Assembly: GCA_964035545.1 (NCBI GenBank)
Contig: OZ037767.1
Span: 25,963,628 to 26,027,627 of the forward strand
Direction of reading: 5' to 3'
Source: Bugula neritina
Taxonomy: Eukaryota; Bryozoa; Gymnolaemata; Cheilostomatida; Bugulidae
Length of the DNA: 64,000 bases
Below the pieces are notes generated by a model. It searched no databases. It saw only the letters and a program-made list of their open reading frames with translations, and was not told where the DNA came from. Of this stretch, positions 11,814 to 36,988 are shown piece after piece; positions within the stretch are counted from its first letter, which is position 1; each line of letters starts with the position of its first letter. The translations under genes and the position numbers were made by a program.

Positions 11814-14800
11814 CTCTATAGGTAGAGTAAATTATTACAGCTAGCCAAATTATTTGAATTTTTATATTTATTTTTGTCTTCCTGTTTTAAAAATATTTTT
11901 ATAAGATGTATTTGAACAAAGTATTAAATATTATATCGAGTAATTCTTAACAAACCTGTTGGAGTTGTCTTTCCAACAGTAATTATCACCACATTTACTT
12001 GTGATACTGCCAATTGTAGCTTGCCTCCTACGTTTTATGTTGCTACTTTTTTATTTTGTTTATGAGAGCATCATTTTTGTTTTTTTTGCATTCGCAATAT
12101 GAATTTTACTCATTTCACGGTTAGATGCGCACACATACCTACATGTATATACATTTTCTGTTAAATTTACTCATTGTATTTTAACCACCCACTAGCGGTT
12201 TATTTACATCGGAAATTTATAACTAAAATGAGATTTATTATTATTGAGCAGTTTTTTTCGAAGTTACTTTCTAGTATTTGCAGAAAAAGTAATGTTTTAA
12301 TTGCCACTCAGAATTTTCGCTTTGTTGATTGTTAGTTCTCATGGCTGACTTAGTTATTTTACGTCAACAAAAGTAAAATAAATCTTAATTCTTGAATGGT
12401 AGCTTTTAGTATATATTATTTATTTTTGTAATTTGAGTGGAAGATAAAAAAATGTGTTTTCGATTGGACAGTTATTAAATAGAAAACTATTTTTGTTTTA
12501 CAATGTATTTCACTTTATAGGATAGAATCACAGATTGCTGTATTTGCAAATCGTGGTTTACAAATGTACTTTAGTTAACTGAAAGTTTACATGACTGACT
12601 CTGTGCTTTGTTGTTGTACACTTATAAAAGTTAGAAACACCCAAAATTAGTTAAAAAAACTTTGACAATAAATTATATTCTCAACCAAACCTGCTTTCAT
12701 TCTCACTCCATTTAGTAATAACTTTGTGTATAGTCTTCTGGCTATCACTTGTAAACTATCTGAAATTTATTTATATATACATTTTGATTGAAATTTAAAA
12801 TTCAAGATATATTAGTTCAAATATTTGAGTAGACTATTATAGACAGTTTAAATGCAAGAGCAACCTTTGTTGCTTTAACATTATTAGCAGTTTTTTCGTA
12901 AAGATTGTTTTTGACTTTCACTGATTTTTTGCATAAACAACTATATGATGATTGTTGTTGGTACTTTATTTGGATAACTTGTCTAACCAACCACCAGCCA
13001 CAATAGCAAAAGTGTTTACAGCCATGGCTTATTCATCATAATGTGATAAACATAAATTGTATAATAACTAGTGGTGGTCAAATCCTTGTAAATTTGGTGG
13101 ATTTAATGGATTGCAAAAACAAGGTAGACATTTGGGAGACCAGCTAATGGAAAAAGGTGTTGCTAATCTTAGCACATTGTCAATTCAGCAAAGATGATAT
13201 CCTTTAGTTCATCAAGGCTTTAGAGACCAATAAAATGTATTTGTGAATGGAGCTAAACTATTTTTTCCAAAGTGGCAAATAGTAAAAAATTCACTCATCA
13301 TTGTGAGCATATGAGATAAAAAGTGAGTGAATTTGGCACCCCAAAAGTTTTCTTAGTTTTTATTGCATTTTATTAGCTTGGCTATTTTTCAATAAATTAG
13401 TTCAAATAACAACATTTCACACTTCAGGCATGCAGTTAGATTATTATTTTAATTTCTTTGCAGCAAAAAACAAGAAATTATGTTGCACATCTAGATTTAT
13501 ATTGATCAGACTTGACAGATGCATGCATCTTTAATAGCTATTTAAGTCAAATTTAGAGAAGCTAGTTTTTTCAATGCCAATATTTAACTAAGTTAATATT
13601 CAAAAATACAAAAAATCTTCCTGTTTGCTCCACGAGTTGAAAAAAATACTTAGTTATGCGATTTGCATAATAATTCGTTATTCCATTTGTCAAGTTTCAT
13701 ACTTGACATGAGGACTTTACACCTTACCAAAACCTCGAGTAAGTCACGACCTTAATAGTGCTGGCTTTTGAAAACTAACCTACTGGAAATATCTTTAAAA
13801 ATATTCACAGCACTAATTTATATATACTGTTGATTCATTTATAGCTATATAGTGTTAATTGAAGTCAAACTTAAATATATATATATAGCCCATAATGAAA
13901 TTTCTACTCTAAATGTTGTTTTTGTGCTTGCTGAAAGCCTTTGTTACAAATGTCTTCTCACTCCAGCTTATGTTGTTAACTCAGCTCTTTAACTACAAGA
14001 ACTAAACTCTACAGTTTCAAGTAGAACAAAAACAGTGCACTAACTATTCTCTGCTCCTTCTAGTGACTCAAGAGCCGTGCATTGAGACTGTGGTAGATGT
14101 GGCAAGTTTGGTGGGAAGGTGTGGTGGAAGAAAATCTATTTTTAGCTCCATTTTTGATACTATTACAAAGAATAGCTCTTGAATCAAGTAATTAAATTAA
14201 TAAATACTAAAGAACAATAATGACAATGGAATACAAGCTTCTTAACTGAGAGCACAGAATTAAGGTTGTCCTTTTGTATCTGTTCCTATGATTAGCCTGC
14301 TTGATCAAAGAAATAAGTTAGCATAGAGTACTGTACATGGATAATGGAAATTTATTAAATTACAAAAACTTTTAGTGTTATTAGTAGGCATGTTATAATT
14401 AATACAAAGCTATTTTGTGTTCTACTATGGTTACTGTTGGTGCCTTTCAGACAGTTTAATGAGAAGAAACCTTTTACAGCATGTAGAGCTTTATAGCTCC
14501 CAAGTTATTGGATATAAGTATTTACATAATGAAATTCATTTTTGGTGGAGATTTTATTCTAAATAGTTCCAGAAAATTTGCTCAAGTCAAATAAAAAACT
14601 TTTGACTCCTTTGCTAGTTTGTTTATTTGTTGTCATCAAACATTTATACAAAAAGTGCTACAAAACTGCTGCGGGCAAAGTCAAAAGTTTGGTAATTCTG
14701 CTCATCAAAATAGAAATTATGCAGCGATTTGTTAAAGTCGTAACATTAAAAAGCAATAATTTTCCATTATGCAGTGTACAGTAAGTGCAGTAATCATGGA

Positions 14801-17800
14801 ATTAGAATAGTTGTATTGACTCATGATATATATGATATTACTTTACAAACGGCAAGTTGAGTTGTAGAGTTTTCAGGCAATTTTTGTTGTAAAAAAATTA
14901 TTTTATATTTAATTAAAATGGACTACTTTAAATCTAGCAAAAACTCCCTAGCCGCAGGTGCCTATAAATAACTTATAATACAGGGTGAGTTATTAGTAAG
15001 TTATGCATCTCATATGTCATTAAAAATTAATACCTTTACCGAATCAATTTATATTTGCAAAGTTTGTAATAATCAAGTGATTGGTGCGAGATTTTAAGCT
15101 ACCACAAATGAAATGGCTTACAGAAGAATTAAATTTATCAAATCTTTCTTTAATAACAGAATTTCATTGCCTTTCTTATTTCATGCTCCCATAATTTAGC
15201 TTCTGTGCTTCTTGTGCATTGCACATATATCGATATAATATATTGGTAGTTTGAATAATTTAACTATTCAAGAAATTGTATATGCTTGCATGCTGAAATC
15301 ATTTTTAGAAGCCAGCTATTGTTACATCATAGCAATAGCATGTAGCAAATATCTACCTTTCCTTGATAAACTGTTAAATAATCTTAAGAAACTTTGTACA
15401 AGTGAGAAGCAGGTTATATTACATGAGCTATATTCGACACTATAGGCTACTGGCTTCTAGCAAATTACAACATTTTGGCTTTCATGGAGATAAAGAAATG
15501 ATTATTAATACTTGTACATTGACCTTGTGTAATAAAACTGACAGTTAACTAGAAGACGTTGTGAGTTAATGATGTTATTTAAACCATTTAGATTCATGTT
15601 ATTCAGTTCATAGCATCGGCTTCACAACGGTTATCCGTGGTCGAATGTGGTTATATCAATGCATACCAATTAGACACTAACTAACTCTCTATCGTAGTCA
15701 CCTAGGCTAATATTCCTTGATCACAGTGTTGTTAATATTATAAGAGACTCCTACCTTTTATAGCATTGGTTACAAAGACAGGATAATAATTTCATAACAG
15801 TTGTACTGACCACCCTACTTAATAGTAAGACATGTAGGCTATCAATAGGTTTTGGGTGATGAGATTTATACTAGTGGTGATATTTGTGGTCTGCATGTTT
15901 TGATGGCTTGAGAAGATGTGGTAAGAATTTAGTTCTTATCAGAACGTAGCAGGCCTGCCTTGTTCTCTCTAGTCTATTACTATTAGCTTGTTTTTCCGAT
16001 TATGCATAGTAGTAAAATCTGCATATGCAGTGCTGAGCATCTAGCTGGATAACAACAACACCCTGTATTTCCCCTGGCTTTGGGGTAAGTTTTATATAAT
16101 AATGTTTGTTAGCAATAATTACACAAGTTTTATTTGATAATAATTAAATCATGATAACTGTATTTTTAGTACTATAGTAAAATTTCAGTTTGAGAAAATT
16201 TCACTGTGAATTTATTTCAATTATTACTGATTTGGCTATTATATTCGTTACCACAGTGATGATGCCATGTTTTACCATAATATTAATTTATTCATTTTAA
16301 CTATTTTATAAATACATTTATGAGTAGAAATATCAATTCTCAATGAAACAACTTTAGAATTTTATGCCAGTATAGAAATTGTTTTAGCGTTTTCTAACTC
16401 TAAGCAAAAGTCTAAGTAATAGCTGAGTTTTTGTAACTATATATACAATTATATTTATTGTCCTTGTAACTAATTGTCAAACAATATACTATACTTTTAT
16501 TAATAGTTATTAATTATTGTTAAGTATAATAAAGGAGCTTCATCAATAACAATAAACTATAAAGCTGGTGGATTGGTTTTTCAATCCACGACTCTACTTT
16601 GTTGTGACAGGCTGCATGTACACTTATAAGTTGTGGGCCAGGAAACTTTTCCACCTCTGCCTTAGTTCCTTGTAGCCTAACAGAATAAGACTTTAAAATG
16701 AAAAATATTAATTTTGACTGTTTTACCACAAACTAAAATTTATTAAGTAATAGTGTATGTGTATGCTTTTGAAAAGCATATATGATAATTGATATGCAAT
16801 ATAATTTACCAACTAGAAACTATATATATATAATATGGTAAATACTAATAGTAAATAAAGAACCTGGGAATAATATATACATTATCATTGCATTTGGCAT
16901 TTTGCCCTAAAACCTGTTCTTAAAACCTAGATTCACTCTGTTTAAAATTATTATTTTGACTTTAAGGTTAAAGTAACCCAATTTCATACTTTGTAAACGT
17001 TTTCTTATTTAAATTGGCAGTAATTGTAAAACTAGAATCATGTAATTATGGCATGAACAAGACTTCACTGCATATACTTTTGATCAAAATTGAAATGACA
17101 TCATTTAGCTATACTACAATAAACGCAGCATCATCCGGCACACTATATATATATAAGGTTATTGTTCAGCATTGCCGCTGCTGCTAAAAAATAAATTATC
17201 TAATATCTTGAGGTGCATGGAATGGTAAGTGCATATTGAGAAATAATTACATGAAATGAAATGCAAGTAACAAATCTAGATGTACACAAGTTTGGGAATT
17301 TGTCTGAGCAGGTAATTTTTTACTAGGACCGCTCTATGCTCTTGGTTTTACTTAGCTCTAATAATTTACTTATTAGTATAATATAATTATAATATACCCA
17401 AGAAGCCCTTGAATAAAAAAGTAGGTGGAGGAAAATATCCTAGCCAAGAGAGTGTGACCTACTTAAACTGGTCTGTACTGACACAATCTGCACCCCTCTT
17501 ACTCATGTGAGATGGGGGGGGGGGTATCAGGACCCTCAATTTATAGGCTGGTAAAAGTGACAACTACTTTGTTGAGCTAAGTTGCAAAATATAACTCGTA
17601 TCTAAAACTGTGTTACGGTTTAAAAAAATTCATGGTTAAATCAAACTTCCACATTTAGTTGGATAGCTATATTGTATATGTTACTTATTTTACTAGTATA
17701 GTTTTATAAATTTTGAGCAAAGTTTTGAAGTTATGTCGCAATGTTTGTGGCTGGTGCGCTGATTCAAGTAAGTGGCTAAACATTGTGACATTCAAAAAGA

Positions 17801-18528
17801 TTATCATTTAGTTTTCACTGGTTGATGTATGAAAATATGGTAATTGATTTCAAACCTTCACACATTGACACTTGCTAAAATAGACCTACTGTATGAATCA
17901 TAGCTACAGACATTGCTTTCCTTTATTTTCTAAATCACACCTTTGGAAAATCATTTTTGTCTTAGGTGCAATAATGAATAACATGGGAAAACAGTTTTAG
18001 GTCCAAGTTATAGCAAAATAACCACCTGCAACTCCATAGTATAGGCTGAATGCCAAATAAAAACTGCATAAGCTAAACTAAGAAAACATCGTGATAATAT
18101 TTGTAAACTGGTAGACATAGAGCTTATTTCAGCTGCTTAAAAATATTTTTTCAATTTGCATAAATTTTCTACTCATAAAAACATATTTTCATTATGATAG
18201 TTCAATACAATTTTCATCTGTTTAAATTTTCAATTAAATTCAAATTTTAGTTTCTAAATTTGTATTAGATGCCTTATTTTAATCAGCCAATGAAAGTTTG
18301 TGTTCTACAACATTTACTTCTGTTTCAGTCCATCTACTGTTGTATATCTGTATGTATAATATGCATTTACATTAGACTGCTGAATCTTTTAGCCTAGGTA
18401 CCACAAAGATTTCAAAAGATATTACTAGAACTTTGACTGGACACATTCTATCACACTGCTGTGGGAATCTGTACAGAGGCTAAACCATCGTGACTGGCTG
18501 AGTGACTGGGCAATTTAACAGCAGTGCA
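11814..18528. other. Long intergenic or 5' regulatory region before Runx
   Basis: This stretch of about 6.7 kb is AT-rich. I looked in it for a missing agrin LamG 3 and for an upstream Runx exon and found neither. It holds short AT runs (such as 13874-13886), an 11-base G run at 17514-17524 and a TATATATATA stretch near 17147. The few open frames longer than 60 codons (near 14578 and 15251) have biased composition and no recognisable domain. Part of it may be promoter, 5' UTR intron or enhancers of the Runx gene. Confidence 0.5.
11923..12382 (+). terminator. Candidate polyadenylation signals of the agrin-like gene
   Basis: An ATTAAA variant lies at 11923-11928, about 110 bases past the stop. 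A canonical AATAAA lies at 12377-12382. Neither can be chosen from sequence alone. Confidence 0.3.
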
Positions 18529-31410
<12,882 letters not shown>

Positions 31411-31457
31411 TGACATTAAAATAATAGTAGAGCTGTTGGCATTTCTAGTTTACTTCA

Positions 31458-31463
31458 AATAAA
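31458..31463 (+). terminator. Polyadenylation signal of Runx
   Basis: A canonical AATAAA lies 48 bases past the TGA at 31408-31410. It supports the small last exon at 31374 as the true end of the gene. Confidence 0.6.
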
Positions 31464-33074
31464 CACTCAGTCAGATGGGCTGCTCCCAAAACTATTCTCA
31501 GGTCTTAAAGTAATTTGATGTCTAAAATATTAATCAAGTTGTTATTAATATTGCAGTTCTCAAACCTTACTAATGGCTGCTGGTAAAATGAATAGCCACA
31601 CAGTTGTGGGCCCTCAGAGCGGTAATGTTCACGGAGTGATATCGCCTGGAGTATGGAGACCTTACTGAGAGTGTCAAGGACCTTTTCAGGGTTAATATTG
31701 AACATATTAGCTGCGTGTTGAAGCTTGCAGATAATTTCTTCTTTCTGCTAAAACAGTTGCACATGCAGGCAGAAGAAACTACTAGTTTATTAACAGTTTT
31801 GGTATTTGAGAACAAGAATAATTCCTTCCAAAAAACCTCTACTGGCTGAACAGTATATCCTGAAAACTGTTGCTTTTAGGCAAATTGGCAAATTAATAGC
31901 AAATTGCATAAAAATGCATGTAGCACAAACGTATTTATGTGCAACAGTATTGCTTTCTCTATGCATTCTTTACTGTAGTTGAGATTTGTCAAACTTCCTC
32001 TGGTCTATGTTTGTAAATTGTACATTTTGTCCACCATAGATAATATTTATATACGTAAAAGATCTGCAACAGAATTGTTTATTTTCCTTAATATGTTACC
32101 TATTACCGATATATACATTGTATTCATTTCTGAAATTAAGTTATGTAGTGATGAAACATACATCTTTTAAATTTTCCTCTCCATTTCCTATGAGGGACAC
32201 ACTAGCAGTTCATAGCACACATATACAGCTTTTTTTCAAAATATATTATCAATATTATGAACATAATATTACAATAGTTAAACTACATTAATCTTTATAT
32301 TTTGATATCTTTTCATGTTAAATTTTTGTTTTATGTCTTATAAAAACTATATGTTGCAAAAATCCAAATCTCAGCTAAATATATAAATATTACGTAAACT
32401 CTGTATTTGATTAAATTATATTTCCATTAAAACCATGATTTACTCAGTCTTTGCTATTGTAGTATTATGTTTATTTGGCAACATGATGATTATTCAGAGT
32501 TTAGCAGTTCAAGAAATGTTTATAAATAATTGTTAACATAGCACTCTATTCCACAACGACATGCTGTGTAGTTACGGCTATTGATAGTTTGCAACTGCTA
32601 TGAACAGACCTGCATAATAAATGCTGGATAAACTGGGGAAATGTTTTTGGATAAAATTGGTATTTATTTATTAATTTTAAAAAAACACTTTAGTTTGGAC
32701 TAAATATATTCACATACACAATACATGCACAAAGGTAGTCTTACAGGTCAATCTGTGTTAAGTTATTTGCCCTTGTGCAAGAGAAGGCAATTTCTTTTTA
32801 GACAGCATATTATGATTAACCATAGTAGGATAGCCAAGCATAAGGAATGAGTGAACCATAAATATCACCAAGCAGTATTACAACAAAACAATTTAACAAA
32901 GAAAATGGAGTAGCGCAGAGCAGTAATAAAGGTGATAACTCCCAAACCTACACTATATTTTAGATAATTTATATAATCTAATCTAAACAAGTAAAAATGA
33001 AACTTTGGGACAACATATTGGAGATAAATTAAATACATGTGAGATATACATAAACAATTTATATCCAGTCATTG
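31464..33074. other. Convergent intergenic region between Runx and eIF1A
   Basis: About 1.6 kb of AT-rich sequence separates two genes whose 3' ends face each other. The stretch around 31570-31790 is less AT-rich and could be an old repeat, but no domain or terminal repeat was identified. Confidence 0.5.
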
Positions 33075-33080
33075 TTTATT
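33075..33080 (-). terminator. Polyadenylation signal of eIF1A
   Basis: TTTATT on the plus strand reads AATAAA on the minus strand, about 75 bases past the predicted stop at 33153-33155. It agrees with a very short coding part in the last exon. Confidence 0.6.
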
Positions 33081-33152
33081 GAAGTATCAAGTGTAGAAGC
33101 TGTGATGCAGTGATGATATATCCACTAGCTTGTGAGTAATGGGTGAATCCAT

Positions 33153-36100
33153 TTATATCTGCAATAGAAAGAATTAGTGACACAATGTGCATGTGCTATA
33201 CTATACTTGACTACATTATCTACTGCTTACAGTGGTTAGATTGAACAAATTATCTAATCCGATTTACACAGCAAAGTTTTGGTAAAAATATTAGAACTTT
33301 TAAAAAATGCTCCCAATACAATAAGAATATTATAATCAATTGGTTCGACCTAAGATTACAACACGCCCACCCACTCACAAATTATACATAGAAATGAAAT
33401 AAATTACTGGAACCAACAATTAGTAAAAATGTGAATAATAAACCCGTGAAGTAATTCAACTCACATCATCAATGTCATCAATATCAAACTCATCTTTCTT
33501 GTCATCGGCTTCATCTTCTGAGCTGCTGTACTCGGCGTTGTGGTCAAAGGTGATCATGTCTTCGCCGTCTCCATCTCCGAAATCTTCATTAATCTTAGCT
33601 GTTGAAAAACCAGCAAGTCATTTTAGACAGGTGACCCCGATTAGAGAAATAATACAATATCTTTTTTAGTAATGCTCACCTATATTATGAATAATATTAC
33701 ATCTATTAAATGAAGGTTATTAGTGTGATTTGTTGGTGAAAATGAAAATATTAGCAGTGCTGTCACTTGTGTCACCAGCTGCTGTTATCTAGAGACTGAA
33801 ATATATATCCAGTTTAGGGTTGTTGCAAGAAATTGAACAACTGAGACAATCTAAATAACCCAATGAGCTGTACTGCAAGTATCATATTCAATACTTGGAT
33901 TTTCGCAAAGTATTATTCCTTCAGAGTAAACACTTCTAGAAAACTCCCAACACTACTAACCAAGTTTTAATTAGAGCAAGTGACTTTCACCAAGAGATAA
34001 GCGAATTACTATAAAAATAGTTACATATTCATTCAGTTTAGTTAGCTACTTGATGCTCTTCAGAAGTGAAAATCCGATTTTATGACTTACGAAATTTTCA
34101 ACCAAATTATTAAAAACCAAAACAAAGAAGTGCCGACTAGATTTATCTGCAAAGCAGTACCTGTCTCTGGAAGTTCACCGTATGCTTTTAGATTCCTGGC
34201 CTCATCTGATGAGTATTTCATGATGACATCAGCACGGGAATCTTGATAGTCTCTCAGACCTATTAAAATGATGTCCGATTGGTTGATCCACACCTGCAAA
34301 TTAACACAGCAAAAGACACATGTACAGAGAAGAGAGTAGCACGGGAAAACAGCACAACAAATATTATAGAAATATAATGAGATAAACATAAATAAAATAA
34401 ATATAAGTGAGATAAATAAACAAAATGTAAATGATATAAAAATTAGTTTTTTTCTCTTACAACTATTGGTTATGCCCAATGACTTATCATCGTCTTATGT
34501 AATGCCTAGCTTAGTTCTGTCACCTAAACTTGTGGCCATACCCTATGGCTGTCATTGTAACAGCCACTACAGGTTTACATGTGTTCAGCCAACTAACACC
34601 TTCATGTATTATCAGAAAGCTGATAGTTGCTGATTCTCATCAACACAGTGTTATGTCTACTGCAATAAAGCACTGAGCATAAAAAGATTCAAAAATATGG
34701 TTATGAGATTATTGCGGTGTCCTTGCATAATTAGAGAAGTAGTATTTCTGGTGGACATCTCTTTTTGCAAGACAAGTTTAGTAAATGAGAAGCTTTCTCA
34801 TGATGGAAAAAAATGTGAGGTGGTCGAAGATTTTGAAGTGGTTATTTCAGATGATTTGAGATGAGCAACAAAAAACTTTTTCATGTTTTTTTTCTAAATC
34901 TCTTCCCCTATGATAACCCCTGATGGTAAGGGGTTTCTTAAAGGAGCCAAGAGCTATGTATTTGGGGCACATTTTCATTTAAAAACAATGACGGAATGGT
35001 GCAACAACTCCTGACCCAAACAGAAGCCAATTTATTTACATGGTTAACAGCCACAACATAGAACAAAGGACATTAAAACTGTTGTGACCAAACAAAGAGT
35101 ATACTAGCTGTTTAACCTTGCAATATTTAGTGTAACAATTTAGGGAGTCTAATTAGATGATTACTCAGTTACTTTAGGTAAAAGATGCTAATTGCCAGTT
35201 CTTATTTTCATAAGCATAGATTTGACTGCGTTTTTTACCTAAACACTCCCTGCAAGGCAATAATTACACTTGAGTAAAGCTAACATACCTTTTTCCTTAA
35301 CTTTCCTCGAATGTGACATAACCTTTTAACACCATCAAAACACATAGCTTCTAAATGGCCATTTCCCAACATCTTTGTGACTTGTGCATACTCTACAAAC
35401 AACACTCATATACAGGCAAAATTTAAATTATTACCTGCCTTTAATGGTGGCAGTAAACAAGAAAACAAAATGCTTAGATAAAAGTCTGTGAAATTTTAAA
35501 ACCATAGTGATTTATTTTACCTTGACCGTCTTCTTTGAAGATCAACTCTCTTTTCATATTTTCATTTTCATTCTTTCCCCTTCTTCTGTTTTTACCTCCC
35601 TTTCCTAAAATAATATAACATTAACTATACGATTACAATATTAAAATCTACAATCTGTACTTAAAATAATCATGCAACAAGTTTAACAGAAACTATCATA
35701 CTCATAGCTATATGTTTTTCAGCAAATGAATATGGAAAAGAATCAATCTGGTAATATCAACAAAGCCTATTAAAAGTAACATAACTTCAAGAAAAGTCAA
35801 TACAATCAGGATATCATCTTAATAATTCAAAAAGTATATATATATATATTACACATCACTGCTAATTAGTAATTATCATTAGTTTCGGAGTAATTCCCGC
35901 TACCCGAATAGGACAAAGCTGAGATAGGTGAGAATAGAATTAGTTTCGGAGTAATTGGTTATGACTTTCAGTCTTACTCTTTTAGTTAGCGTCACTCTTA
36001 CTCTTAGCTTTATCAGTTATTACTTAGTCTTATGACTATCACTGTGACTATCACTATGAGTTACAACTAGTACTACAACTGTACAGACTCAGTGTACAAG

Positions 36101-36589
36101 TTAAACTTAAAGTTAAACTAAAACTGAAAGTGTCAGAGGACATGTACTTTCACTTTGAGTCTCAAATTGAGTTTGAGACCGAGTCTCAATTTTAAAGTGA
36201 GACTCAGACTGAGATTTACTTTAGTGAGTAGACTTCAGCCTTAGAGTAAGAAAATCTGTATGATAATCATTAGGGTGGTGATTTTCATCAGGATTGTGAT
36301 GGTCGATGCTATTCACTTTTAACTGAAAGTGAATAGCATCGACCATCACAATCCTGATGAAAATCACCACCCTAATGATTATCATACAGATTTTTTTACT
36401 CTAAGGCTGAAGTCTACTCACTAAAGTAAATCTCAGTCTGAGTCTCACTTTAAAATTGAGACTCGGTCTCAAACTCAATTTGAGACTCAAACTCAATTTG
36501 AGACTCAAACTCAAACTCAAAGTGAAAGTACATGTCCTCTGACAGTGACTAACCAAATGGCCTTTAAACTTACCTTTATTTTTAGGCAT
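33153..36589 (-). CDS. eif1a: Translation initiation factor eIF1A, six exons, 158 aa
   Basis: Minus-strand exons in order are 36574-36589, 35521-35604, 35289-35392, 34161-34293, 33465-33598 and 33153-33158. The protein starts [15 protein letters not shown], almost identical to the human factor. It continues through the OB-fold ([53 protein letters not shown]) and a short helical part ([14 protein letters not shown]), and ends in an acidic tail. eIF1A binds the A site of the 40S subunit and promotes scanning and start-codon selection. The basic N-terminal tail and acidic DIDDIDDI tail are the family's functional tails. At 158 residues it is slightly longer than the roughly 144-residue human protein because of an acidic insert ([14 protein letters not shown]). 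Without the last intron the protein would end DDVS instead. A large foldback lies in intron 1. Confidence 0.96.
35878..35957 (+). repeat. Direct repeats of ATTAGTTTCGGAGTAATT in eIF1A intron 1
   Basis: The 18-base string occurs at about 35878-35896 and again at about 35939-35957, 61 bases apart. The sequence between is more GC-rich than its surroundings (CCCGCTACCCGAATAGG). The pair sits just outside the degenerate repeat zone that leads into the foldback. Confidence 0.8.
36132..36543. repeat. Near-perfect foldback (long hairpin) in eIF1A intron 1
   Basis: The left arm (36132-36319) is the reverse complement of the right arm (36326-36543), with a six-base loop TAACTG at 36320-36325. The arms pair from GTCAGAGGACATGTAC to its complement GTACATGTCCTCTGAC. 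The right arm is about 30 bases longer because it carries extra tandem copies of a GAGACTCAAACTCAATTT unit. The hairpin ends about 28 bases from the donor of exon 1, so it would form in the eIF1A pre-mRNA. It could be a foldback element or a recent inverted duplication. Confidence 0.93.
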
Positions 36590-36988
36590 AGTGTAGTTAG
36601 AATTTTAAAACAACTTGCTCAAAAGAGAAAACTTAGTTTTAAAAAATGATGAGTCACTCGTCGTTCCCTGTTGGCAGTTTTACGTTTACGTTAATAAACT
36701 GGAAATTCAAGTAACCACGAGCTAGTTTCCTACGAGAATGAAGCCTCTCTTTCAATCACTCAGCGAGCCCAGCTACATCACTGATTAACTTTGGGCGGAG
36801 ACTTTCTACATACACATTTTGCGCTAAAATATTCACGTGTATTTAGCCAATTGTCGTTCTCCTTTGTTATAAACTACCTTACGTTAGCTAGGTAGTTTAT
36901 TATTACATTACTATAGCACAAAATATAGCAGCAAGAGCATGTGCGTTAACAATACATTTGGAAAAGAGTTAAAGTTTATACACTTAAA
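36590..36988. promoter_or_regulatory. Shared divergent promoter region of eIF1A and the VWA7-like gene
   Basis: Only 399 bases separate the eIF1A ATG (minus) from the ATG of the VWA7-like gene (plus). The centre is richer in CpG-containing strings (GGGCGGAG near 36793, TTTGCGCTAAA near 36818) than the flanking DNA. GGGCGGAG resembles an Sp/KLF site and TTTGCGC an E2F-type site. No clear TATA box faces eIF1A. Transcription starts cannot be placed. Confidence 0.5.

Noticed and set aside
18502-18528. Longer Runx N-terminus beginning at GTG 18502
   Set aside because: A GTG start is unlikely here and a TGA precedes it. The first in-frame ATG is at 18529.
31570-31815. Overlapping minus-strand open frames 3' of Runx
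   Set aside because: The composition is less AT-rich, but the frames show no domain and no splice or polyadenylation support; they are more likely repeat debris.
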